Notes under the pieces: generated by a model | What the model saw: the letters and a program-made list of their open reading frames with translations, nothing else | What the model was told of the DNA's origin: nothing | Database searches by the model: none | DNA from: Tetrastigma voinierianum | Taxonomy: Eukaryota; Streptophyta; Magnoliopsida; Vitales; Vitaceae | Reading direction: 5' to 3' | Assembly: GCA_016808115.1 (NCBI GenBank) | Contig: JAEQBH010000893.1 | Location: forward strand, 496,001 to 560,000 | DNA: 64,000 bases | Position numbers and translations under genes: made by a program | In this document: positions 36,055 through 46,795 of the stretch, piece by piece | How positions within the stretch are numbered: the stretch's first letter is position 1 | Layout of the letters: each line of letters opens with the position of its first letter

Positions 36055-36730
36055 CAATGCCATTAACACAACTTACTTGAGGATTCTGACAAGAGCATGT
36101 CAGAAGTTAGAAGAGCTTTGGCAAACTGATACTCCTTACACCATAGGGAATGAATCCGTTTATGTTCTCTTGATTTGGAGCTGCAAAAACTTTACATAAT
36201 TGATTGCCTCTTCAAGCATTGTGCTAATGTCAACCTGTCACAAGATAAGACCCATAAAGAAATCAGTTTCCAAATTATTTCATTTTCTTTTTAACTTCCA
36301 GCTTTGAAGAAGATCCAACAAATGAGGATCAGGCATTTCCTGAAGTTCATTGGTGACCTTTGTTCCATTTGGGACAAGGTTCTATAAGATTCTCAGTCAC
36401 TCATTTATTCTCTCCCTAATTTTCTGAAAGATTGGGAAAGAAAATGATTAAGAAAACTATGGGTAAAATGGAAAATTTTCTTTCAGAAGACTATAAAGTT
36501 TGTTACCCTTGTGTAGAGGCTTCAGGGATCTGTGGCGAACCCCTGTTGGCTCTTGTCTTTCCATTCAAGTCGAGAGTTGCAAAGCCTTTAGACTATGAAG
36601 ATGCTTCTCCATTTAGCTCTTGAGAAGCATTAGAATCATCCTCTTCATTGTTACCATTTGGAGAGGGTTTCTAACCCTTTCTTGAGTGTACATTCTTCTT
36701 GCTTGTGCACAACTGCATTGGAAAATTACA
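36055..36730 (-). pseudogene. bHLH transcription factor pseudogene, RSL type, unit C
   Basis: Minus strand, best kept of the three. Exon a (36,712-36,506) encodes CTSKKNVHSRKG, a stop, KPSPNGNNEEDDSNASQELN and a decayed RGSPxDPxSLYTR-like end at a GTAACA donor. Exon b (36,421-36,358) follows a CTTTCAG acceptor with KIRERINE, a stop, LRIL, a stop and NLVPNGTK. Exon c (36,234-36,169) encodes VDISTMLEEAINYVKFLQLQ after a GTGACAG acceptor. These give the basic region, first helix, loop and second helix of an RSL-type bHLH. Three stops in these exons exclude function. Intron positions match those in unit A. Confidence 0.75.
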
Positions 36731-39000
36731 ATAAAAAGATGAATCCACTTATGGCATTGAGAAAATTACAATATACGAAAATCAGGGGAAACAAAATCAA
36801 TAAAACAAAAAATGGAACCGATAGATTCTATTTGAGCCTTCGTGTATGCCAATTTCCAAAGAACTAACAAACATTTTAAGAAATAGGCAAAGTCAATAAA
36901 TAAGGAAGCAAGAATAAAAAAGAGAAAAGAGTACCCACTGTCGAGGTCCTGAGCTTTTCAAGAGCAGAGAGCTGCTCAACCACGATTTCAAACACAACTT
37001 CACACCTAGCATTCAAGGAGGGAAAAATGATGAAATACACAATCGATCCAGAATCTTCTACAGTAAAACATAAGAAAAGGAAGTGGCGAGGGAAAATTAA
37101 AACCTAATAGTTGCAAAACCAAATCATCTTTTGAAGAGAAAAAAAAATGAAGAAATCATACCTCATATAAAAGCCTTCAAATCCTTTACCAAATCAAAAT
37201 TTGAAGCCCCAAAAAATCAGATAAAAGATAAGGATAAGGGAAGGAAACTGCAACCACATCCTAGAGAAAGAATTGACATACCCAGCTGCTCTAAATTTCC
37301 GTCCTCCCTTTTAACCATCCGTGCTCCTCATCCACATGTCTCCAAGAGATTTCAAAGCCCTACAAAGGTAGACAGTTGTTGAACTGTGAAGACACACATC
37401 CATATTAATTGCTGTCTCAAAGACTAAAATTCAGGCAACTAAGTGTCAAACCTGATCCATAGATCGATGCTTCTCCCTTGGTTGCTGAGGCTGGAATACT
37501 AGGCACAATTTCATGAACCTTTTATGAAGATCGTTCATTGTTCAAACCACAAGCTGGAAGAATATAAAGGGCATGAAAATTCAAGAAACATGAATGATGA
37601 AATTGAAGAGAAGGGGCTTTTTCTCTGAATTTCTATAAGTTTCTCGAAGAGAAAGAAGAAAAGCAAAGGAAGAAGAATACCTCTCACTAATGGAAGCAGA
37701 GCCATCACATGGTGGTAAGTCAAGGGGGCTTCTGAAGGTCATGATTTTCGTTTGGAGCTCCATAATCAAAATGAAATTGCCTTTTATTCCATATGGCTTC
37801 TCTGTCTAGTTGTGTGGGAGGGATTTTTCATATATGGCACATTAGTTGGCACTTATCTTCTAGAACCCAAAACTTTATGAACCTCAAGATCATTTTAGAC
37901 ACCAGTTATACTAGGGAATCCCTTTACAAATAAGACGCACCGGAAATAATACAGAAACAGTGACAGGAAAAACACAAAAATCTAAAAAGTTTACCTTGGA
38001 ATAGGATGCTCATATATTGCCATCCATTCTTTGATATCTTCCGATATGTTGACAATGCTGCAATATTAGTTTCCTTTCACCTCATCAAGGTGCTTGGTTG
38101 TGGGAGTTGAGAGTGCTGCATTCAAGTGCTTAAATGCTTCTTTGGTCTTCTCTATCATAAATGTAAGCACTGCATTATCGATGATCACAAGCTGGGTTTC
38201 TTTAAAAAGCCTGCACGTTGCAACAATCACAAATCTCAACCATGAGAAACAAATGAGATAGCGCTTGTATTTTTGCGTGCATGTAGGGAGGTGGTACGAG
38301 TTTATCTTTTCAATCTGTGAGCCATTTCTACTAGAAATATCTTATCTTGGTCTCGCTGGATAAATCATTAAAGTAAGCTGCATAAAAAGTAATGGTGAGT
38401 TGTAACATAACAAAGATGATATGAGTAGAATTACTAGATTGTGAACTGGGTGTACCAAAATTCAACTTGTGGAATCTTGGATAGCTTTGATTAATGTTTT
38501 TAGTCTTTAGGAATAACTTGGATTAAATATTTCTTCCCTTCAACAAACTTGATGAATGTTAGTCACTAGTCTTATGTTTATATTAGAAAAAGAATATGTC
38601 AAATAATCAATAATAATAATAAATTTGAATTTTAATCACTCATGTGATCAAATCTTCTAACAAGTTAAAAAAAAGACATTTTGAATTATCTAAAATGAAA
38701 AAACTCCAGAGAAAATGTGATATCCAAACAACTTATGTAAATGAAATTATTGAGCTAGCAAAAAAATATATATTAGAATAAAATGAACATAATTATATTA
38801 GAGCTTCTTCTTTATTCAATATCCATATATTTGATATTGTTAATTATGTTCATTTCACCCTATGCTCATTAACAACATTAGAGCATTACTATTTATTTAG
38901 AGCTGGTATTTCCTCAAATTCTTAGAATGTAAAAATTTTCAAACTTACCAGAGTGAGCATTTAATCAAACAAATAAGGCGTAAATACAAAGAATTACCAA
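36731..39000 (-). other. Unit C spacer
   Basis: Counterpart of 12,336-16,260 and 31,006-34,019. It includes the VVEQLSALEK exon-like block (about 37,020-36,945, minus) and the plus-strand open frame 37,131-37,382 that aligns with 13,185-13,394. A minus-strand block at 37,530-37,450 ends REKHRSMDQ before a GTTTGAC donor-like site. No known family recognised. Confidence 0.4.
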
Positions 39001-39099
39001 AAACAAATGAAAAGGTAGTATTTTGAATATAAGATGATAAAAATTAAGCCATAGATAAAGAGAAGATGAGTTTGGGATTTCAGACCTTAAAAAGCATTC

Positions 39100-40957
39100 T
39101 GTATCAGTTCAATCTTCATGAACAAATGGCATCAATTTGTAGGATATGAGAAACCTTGGGTTAGTCTTCACGTTTCCTTTCCGCATCTTTTCTCTCAATG
39201 TGAAAAGATGCAGATTGTTTAGTGTCTGCAGGCTTTTGAGGGACATATCCTTCGGCAGTGATGTTAATTCAGCACAGCCATGCATTCCAAGCCCTGTAAC
39301 TGAGGTGATCATCATGGTATTCCTCAATTCTAGTAATATTCCAAACAGAAAACAGCATTTAAGATTGAGAGTTATAATATCAGACCTCCGTATTTCCTCA
39401 AACTCTTCGAAAGTAGAACACCAAGTTAACTGATTAGTTTGTCCTCATGGAAAATTCTTAGAAGCTGGAAAAAATTTTCAAAAAGAAATTTATATGAGGA
39501 TGTAAGTAAACATAGAAGGTGCCACTATAAAAGAATTACCATAAACAAAACAAGAACTTCGAAGATTGATTATAAAATAATAAAAATGAAAAGAAAGGTT
39601 AGGGATGTCATACATCCCAATCCATAAATCGACGCAATTTGAAATTAACATTTGGCTGACTAGCAATCTTGGCCTGCTCTTCATGTTTGAGTCGATAATC
39701 ATACAAATAAAGCTTCTGCAGTTTTTTAAGGGAAGGGTTTTTGTTTTGCCTATCATCTTTTTATTACTTCCTTTGTCCCTTGGTGGGACCCTCTTGTATA
39801 CCACTGTATACCTGTAGGCCTCTTTGGGGTGCACTTTTGATGATGAATATATATGTTTTTACTCATCAAAAATAATAAATAAATAACAAGTTCTCTAAGT
39901 GAGGAGAGGCTGCCCATCCAGTGTTGTAATATTTCCAAACCAGAGCACTTCACAATGTATAGAGTTTTGAGAGTGGAAACATATCGAAGCGGCTCCTGCT
40001 CCTCTGGGACAGCTATCTTACCATCAATTTCCTTTCCCCTATACACAGAGACTTTAATGAAGAAGAAGAAGAAGCAGAGACCAACAACATTAACTGCCTC
40101 AGTATCTCTGTTCTTACTCTGCCCAAGCTAAGTACCTCTAGACAAGTTAATGAAGCCACATTGAAGGATGCCAAGTTAGAGCAATCTATGATCCTTAATT
40201 CAGAAAGCCATGGGGTGAGAGCAGTTCCAGGGATTCCAAGTTAGGACATGCACGGATTCCTAACGTTAGCAAGTCAGAACAATGTTGAATTAGTTCCTCT
40301 GGGAGAGAGTTCATATTATCAATGCTCATATATTGCCATAAATTGCCATCCATTCTTTGATATCTTCCAATATATTGAGAATGCTGCAACGAAAAGATAG
40401 TATTTTGAATATAAGATGATAAAAATGAAGTTATAGATAAGGAGAAGATGAGTTAGGGATTTCGGACCTGAACAAATGACATCAATTTGTAGGATATGAG
40501 CAACCTTGGGTTAGTCTTCACGTTTCCTTTCGGCATCTTTACTCTCAATGTGAAAAGATGCAGATTGTTTAGTGTCTGCAGGCTTTTGAGGGAATGTATC
40601 TTCTGGCAGTGATCTCAATTCAGCCATGAGTACCAAGTCCCTGTAAGTGAGGTGATTGTCAGGGTATTCATCAATTGTAGTAATATTCCAAACACAAATC
40701 AGCATTTAAGATTGTGAGTTATAATATCAGACCTCTGTATTTCCTCCAACTCCTCGGAGGTAGATCTCAAAGCTAACTGATAAGTATAGTCCTCGTAGAA
40801 AATTCTACCAACCTGGTAAAAAATTTCAAAGAGATTGATAGGAGCATTTAAGCAAACATAGAAGGTGCCACTATAAAAGAATTACCAGAAACAAAAAAAC
40901 ATCTTCGCATGCAGTTTGATTCTAAAATAATAAAAATGAAAAGAGAGATTAGGGATT
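39100..40957 (-). pseudogene. Extra LRR-tail copies downstream of the unit C CNL
   Basis: Several short minus-strand LRR pieces lie beyond the CNL stop: 40,705-40,511 (LRSLPEDTFPQ), 40,389-40,195 (SLPEELIQHCSDL, ACPNLESLEL), 40,046-39,890 (VSTLKTLYIVKCSGLEIL, WMGSLSSLREL), 39,720-39,605 (RLKHEEQAKIASQPN-like end) and 39,327-39,109 (CAELTSLPKD). Their order and motifs repeat the last two or three LRRs of the main gene. They look like partial tandem duplications of the gene end, or unequal crossing-over products. Stops and gaps break them all. Confidence 0.65.
39735..39888 (+). mobile_element. 5'-truncated LINE tail in LRR remnant
   Basis: This block interrupts the LRR remnant and is absent from the other LRR-tail copies. 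It reads TTGTCCCTTGGTGGGACCCT, CTTGTATACCACTGTATACC, GGGGTGCAC and ends in TTTTTACTCATCAAAAATAA plus an AATAAATAAATAA tail. This order is familiar from the 3' ends of plant L1-type LINEs. No target duplication could be fixed. Confidence 0.45.
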
Positions 40958-43900
40958 TCAGACCTCGTTAACCGCAGGCTCATCCATTGTGAGATTAATA
41001 TCAGGGAGCCGAGCAATCTTGGCCCGGTCTTCATCTGTGAGTCGAAAACCAGACAGATAAAGCGTCTCCAGATTTTGAAGGGAATAGATCTCTTTTGGCA
41101 GTGATGTCAATTCAGGGCAGCCACAAATGGCAAGAGCTCTAAGTGAGGAGAGGCTGCTCATCCAGTGTAGTAATGTTTCTAAACCAGAGCAATTCAAAAA
41201 GGTTGAGAGATTCGAGAGTGGAAACATGTTGAAGCGGCTCCTCTGGGACAGATATCTCACCATCAATCCCCCATATATACAGAAGCTTCAATGAAGAAAT
41301 AGCGACCATTAACTGCCGCAGTACCCCTGCTCTGACTAGCTTCAGTCTTAGCTCCTGAAGACTAGTTAATGAGGCCACATTGAAGGATGCCAAGTTAGGG
41401 CAATCTACGATTCTTAATTTAGAAAGAGCATGGAATGAGGGCAGTTCCGAGGATTGCAAGGCACGACACGCACGGATCTGTAACGTTACCAAGCCAGAAA
41501 AATGTTGAAGGACCTCCTTTGGGAGAGAAATCATACCATCTATGCGCTCAATAGACAAGCACTTCAATGAAGGAGCGCCAACAAACTTTATCTCCTGTAT
41601 CATATCATCTCCAACAGAAAACAGAGATAGTGTCGCAAGAGAAGGTAATGATGAAGCCACTTTGAAGGATACCAACGGAGGGCAATCTATGATCTCTAAT
41701 TCGGAAAGAGAAGGAAATGAGGGCTGTTCCAAGGAATTGGATGCCAAATTACTGCAATTATAGATCTCTAATTCAGAAAGAGAAGAAGATGAGGGCAGTT
41801 CCAAGGATGCCAAATTACTGCAATTACGGATCTCTAATTTGGAAAGAGAAGAAGATGAACGCAGTTCCAAGGATGCCAAGTTACTACAATCATTGATCTC
41901 TAATTCGGAAAGCGAAGAAGATGAAGGCAGTTTCAAGGATGCCAAATTACTGCAATTACGAATCTCTAATTTGGAAAGAGAAGAAGATGAAGGCAATTCC
42001 AAGGATGCCAACTTATTGCAATCATTGATCTTTAATTTGGAAAGAGAAGGAGGTAAATGCAGTGATGCCAAATCAAAGCATTTATATATATAAAGCTCTG
42101 AAAGACAAGGAAATGAAGAACCTTGCTCTACCAGTAAATCCATCCTCCACAATCCCGTCAACTTTGCAATGTTGTGGAGTTCCAGCAATTCAAGAGATGG
42201 GAAGAGTACTGGTGTTGCTGATGAGCTCTCCTTAAACTCCACCAATTCTTTCATATATTGGCTCAGGGCTGAGAGGAGTTGGGAAAAGGGTGGCAGAACA
42301 TTGCACTCTGAGCATGACCAAATTTCAATTTTAATTAGGTTGGGAAGCCGGGAAGCCAACTCATGATCATTCATCATCCAACTTGGAAACTCCTTATCTC
42401 CATAACCTTTTATAAACAACTCCTTTAGTTGTGGATTTGGTTGAAGGCCTTCCATCACCCGCTTGTCTCCTTCACCCACCCTGTTTTGGTCACTTCGTCG
42501 TCCCCATTCCAATCTCAAGGACTCAAGGTACATTGTTTTTTCCAACAATTTTGGCATGGATTCAAGTTTAACATCTCTTGCGTTTTGAAGATTTTTTATA
42601 CATAATGATCCTCTTAGTTGGTGGAGGCTTTCCAATTCACTCAGGCTCCCAACTTTGTGATTCCTTAACCTCCCTATGCTATTCCCAACAACAAACAGTG
42701 GTAGACTTTGAAGTGAAGTCAACTTTCCCATTCCATGTGGCATACGAGTCAGGTTGCAACATTCATCGTTCTCCAAGTGTCTAAGATTGATTAATTCCCT
42801 CATATTTTTTGGAAATTTTTTCAATCTCCTACACTTTTGGAGTTTTAGTGTTTGCAGATTCTTCAACCTTGAAATAGAATTTGGAAGCATCTCAAAATCG
42901 TTATTGGAAAGATCAAGATGCCTTAAATGGCTCAATTTGCCTAAACACATTGGCACCTTCTTTATATTCAAATCATCTAAGCTCAATACATGTAAACATG
43001 TAACACTTGGAAGAAATGTATTTAAAATTTTAGTATCTTCCAAATCATCTGGATAAAGATTCAAAAAAGACCTTATGGGTTTTCTCATTATAGCCTTCAT
43101 TTCAAACAACAATGATATATGACGAGCTTCTCTTGAAATATTACTCACATCATTTCTTACAACAAGGACCTCATATTCTACAATTGATTGTGCAAGATCA
43201 TGTATAAGGTCATGCATTTTATATGTTAATCTAACATTAAAACTGTCTTCTTCAACTTTTTTCAATAATGATCTTGACACTAATTCTTCAAAATAGCAAT
43301 CTCCTATGTCCTCTAATAGCTCATTCATGTTTGGAGATTGGATGTAACCTTGGGCTATCCATAATTGTACCAACAACTTTTTCTCAATTTCATAGTCTTG
43401 CGGAAATAAAGCACAGTATGCAAAACATTGTTTCAAATGTGTTGGCAAATTATCGTAACTTAATTTGAGCACCCGCCCGCAGAACATTATCATTTCTATG
43501 TGGAAGTGATAACAGATTTTCATTCCCGACAAATAGACTCCCATTTGGACAAGTCTGATTTAAACTGCATCAATATTCCTCCTAGAGTGTTAATGATGAG
43601 TGGGACTCCATTACACATGTTTACAAAAATTTTTCCAACTTTTATGATCTCTTCACTCGCCCTATTCTCATGTCCTCCAAATGTGATATTTGAAAATAGT
43701 TTCCAAGACTCCTCTTGGCCTAGACCTTTCAACTCAAAAGGTGTAGTATTATTTCCCATAAATGAAACCTCGGTATTTCGGGTGGTGACAAGAATTTTAC
43801 TCAGCAGCTTAACCTCAATAAGGTCTCTCACTTTCTCCCAGTCATCATACAGCGTTACACATATCGTCTGAAATACAGTAAGTACTTCGTTTGACTTAGC

Positions 43901-44683
43901 TTTTTGTCAAGCGTCTTTTTCAAGTCATCCAAGGACGGATCATCTTTAGATTTTGTGATCTTCTTTAACAGCACATTTGCAGCAAAGCCCTCACCATAAT
44001 CATCATCAGAAACACAAACCCATAACTTAGGCTCAAAATGTTTTGTCACTATTTCATTATTGAATACCAATTGAGCAAGGGTGGTCTTGCCCGATCCCCG
44101 ATACCCGCAGGATCACGACAATGAAAATATCTTCATTGTCAGGTGACACCAACAAGTTTACGATCTTTTCTATTTCGGCATTTCTTAGATCAAGATTAAT
44201 AGATGTGGATGATGGGGATGCGTGGGTCTCTCTCGTAGTATTATTGTATCCTCGTGGGTGAATTGTGTTCCAAGGAATGGCACTCAACAGAAAGATATCC
44301 TTTTTTATATCATCAAGTGCTACTTTTATATCATCAGAGCTCTCCGGCTCCTTATGGAAGCGAAAATGCAACTGATTTGAGGGCGAAGCGAGAAGAAGTA
44401 GTGACCTTCCTTGCGACCCTCATGCCATGATGATAGGTTGCAAAGTCATCGACAAGTCAAATCCTGCGAAGGCATACCTGACAGGTTGAGCCTCTTCTGA
44501 TCCCTCACGGCATGGCTCTTCTCCGGTGTTCCTCGGCATCAAAGGACGACGTCGAGGTGCCTAAGCGTCTCCGAGTTTTCCGATAATTTGACGCCATACA
44601 CCAGGCCCGAGTTTTTTGAGCAAGCGGAGGACCCTAAGGCTTCAGTACATTCTCCACGATGCTGAATGGAATTTGTTCGCCAT
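40958..44683 (-). pseudogene. CNL (CC-NB-ARC-LRR) disease-resistance pseudogene, RGA type
   Basis: The family are cytoplasmic immune receptors that sense pathogen effectors. The start is taken at the ATG at 44,683, whose next bases give IPFSIVENVLK after a shift, the usual start of this RGA-type coiled coil. CC remnants run to about 44,300. NB-ARC: P-loop GSGKTTLAQLVFNNE (44,090, one base out of frame), RNBS-A FEPKLWVCVSDDD, kinase-2 destroyed by small indels near 43,860, RNBS-B SKILVTTRN, RNBS-C LKGLGQEESWKLF, GLPL as CNGVPLIINTLGG, MHD motif as YKMHDLIHDLAQS at about 43,220. The LRR part (43,470 to about 41,195) is open for about 2.3 kb. A one-base shift near 41,195 leads to the tail ending ARLPDINLTMDEPAVNEV with a stop at 40,958. 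At least six frame breaks (CC, P-loop, kinase-2, 43,535, 43,474, 41,195) make it a pseudogene. Family placement is firm; the grapevine resemblance is from memory. Confidence 0.88.
41735..42070 (-). repeat. 66-bp tandem repeats encoding 22-residue LRRs
   Basis: Units recur every 66 bp (plus-strand CCAAGGATGCC at 41,801, 41,867, 41,933 and 41,999), with decayed units on both sides. Each encodes a variant of LASLELPSSSSLSELEIRNC on the minus strand. The repeats stay in frame within the open LRR stretch. Near-identity at DNA level suggests recent unequal exchange. Confidence 0.9.
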
Positions 44684-44690
44684 TTCTTGA

Positions 44691-46669
44691 AGAAGCAAAG
44701 GCGCACAAGAGCGAGAAAATTGATAAATATGCCGACAAGTAGTAGGAAATTGCAAGAGGAATACTACACGGTGTTGATGAGTAGGTTCTTGAGGATGATA
44801 GAATTCACTTACAGTAGGAAAAAAAAATGATCTTTTGCTCTCTCACTTATGTTGGTTGAATGCGAGGGTGTGGGGAGAATATTGAACGAAGAAGAAGTGA
44901 TATTTATGGGGCGGAAGGGACAGGTTAAGTCGCATGGCACTAATTAAAATTATTCAAATTACATGGTAGCTCTTTATATAACAAAAAATCGCTGAGGTCA
45001 TGTCTTACACAATTTCATTATTTTATATTAAAATCGTGTTTTAAGGGATAAAGTTCATAAATGCTTCCTATTTATAGTCTTGTTTCTAATTTAATTCTTT
45101 TTTGGGTCAACTTGTACTCTCGATGTTTAGTGTTGTACCTCATTCATATCCCTAATGTCAAGGACTTACATAGATTGCCAAATATACTTTAAAACGCTGT
45201 TAAGATGGAGTGTCATGTGGATATCTCCCGTTTGCCCATCAATATAATCTCGTGACTGCTTGCATTTTAATAAATATTAATTTTAGTACTATATTTTAAT
45301 AAATATTTTTTATAATCACGATACTTTTAGAAAAGCCTTGGATCAAGACAATTTTATTGTGAATGAGTTGTCCGACACTACAGTCTAAAAGAAATTGTGG
45401 AGGAGATAGACCACCAAAAAGTGGTCCCTTGTTCTTATAACCAGTCGAAAGGATAAGATTTTTCTTGATTCTCATTCATCTACAAAGGAATGACCACCTA
45501 ATAACATTATAACACGGAATGCATGATTGATTGCAAGGAAAAAACAAATGCGAAATATCAATTTTATAAGAGTTGGGAGCCTAGAGGGATGTTCGTTGAA
45601 TCAAAACATAAATAAATCAATCAATCGATCAATCAATAGAGGGGTAATTAGAACATGGGTCAAGGTTTTTTTATAAGCAATGTTCTCATTTCATTAGTGG
45701 TAAAACCCTTGTCAAAAATAAAATCATAAATTGTCTCCCTTATTGGCAGAGTAGACGTTGCAACAAATTGTCTATCACACATGTCCAAAGCCATGTACCC
45801 ATCGAGCATAAGGAAAGTTGGACCTTCCCTTAACTAGGTATCAATTGCACTAGAAGGATTCTCCGTCAATCAGGCTAGAGATTCGAAAGATCTGTTTTAA
45901 TTCTATGTGTGTTGAGGAATGACGTATAAAAGGAATAATTGTGCTCATTCCAGAATATGAAAATCTCAATTAGGAGAGCTCACCTAGAGGAGGACGGTTG
46001 GAAAAGAAAATATTATGTTCCATGTATAAGGAAAAAATTAACCAATGATGGTAAACATAGAAAACAGTTTTGGAAATGTGTGCATTATGAAGAATCTCAT
46101 CTTCGTGGTTAAATATGAGTAGAAGAGATGTTTGTAGATCATCGATTAAGCACACGAAAAGGAGGTCTTCTGGAGGAGCTATCTTTCGGGAAAGAGCAGC
46201 TACAAGTACTGCACGAAACTTTGATGTGAGTAGTTCGCTTACTCCACTTGGGATGGAGTGATTGGGCACTAATGAACCTAGATATATACGTATGGGAAAT
46301 AAGGGGAGCTTATTTCAATGTTTTTCTATGAGATAATTAGGAAAAGACAGTTGTAAGAAAGGGGAAGTCTTGTCTCACTTAAGTCCAACTATAACCTGAT
46401 TGATAAATAGTGAAACACCTTACATTTGGGCTCAACCATGCGAACATAGGCAATTGTCGAACTGAGTAACCAATCCTTGTCTCCCTCCATATGTGTGTGT
46501 GTGTATAAGCTTTCATCTAACCCAGTCATCTTATTACTTTGTACACTTCTTAAATCTGTGTAATACACATCATAAAAGGCTTAACCACCTCACTTATGGT
46601 AATGCCTTACCAGTTGATGCAACATCTTTAAGAGCATTGTCATAACAAACAATCTTTATATTTTTCAAT
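44691..46669. other. Intergenic, with a likely copia LTR at its right end
   Basis: No gene seen. 44,700-44,920 is CNL upstream sequence. 45,610-45,640 is an AATCAATC-type simple repeat. The last few hundred bases before 46,670 may be a copia LTR (TG-repeat near 46,495 followed by TATAAGC), but its start could not be located. A minus-strand open frame at 45,970-46,269 has no resemblance to known proteins. Confidence 0.35.
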
Positions 46670-46681
46670 TGGTATCAGAGC
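46670..46681 (+). promoter_or_regulatory. Retrotransposon primer-binding site (initiator tRNA-Met)
   Basis: TGGTATCAGAGC is complementary to the 3' end of plant initiator tRNA-Met and is the standard Ty1/copia primer-binding site. It is followed by about 110 bases of leader and then cut by the reverse LTR at 46,796. Confidence 0.7.
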
Positions 46682-46795
46682 GGGTCACTCTAAGATATTG
46701 AGTGGATCCCAAATTGTTTTTGATTGTTTATCTCTAAGTGTCATATGGATATCTTGAAGAATGTGGCTATTTGCACCCACTTGTATCGGGGAAAG

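Larger units (their letters stand above)
35810..44690 (-). other. Duplicated segment unit C
   Basis: The most complete of the three segments: bHLH pseudogene at its low end, spacer, several extra LRR-tail copies at 39,100-40,990, then the near full-length CNL pseudogene with its coiled-coil start near 44,683. Confidence 0.75.

Noticed and set aside
41735..42070. Regularly spaced 66-bp repeats resembling a CRISPR array
   Set aside because: Units are contiguous, with no unique spacers, and encode in-frame LRRs; the genome is a plant.
43520..43871. Plus-strand open frame of 123 codons over the NB-ARC region
   Set aside because: Shadow of the NB-ARC coding strand; the minus strand holds the recognisable RNBS and GLPL motifs.
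45970..46269. Minus-strand open frame of 99 codons
   Set aside because: No recognisable motif and no conserved counterpart in the window.
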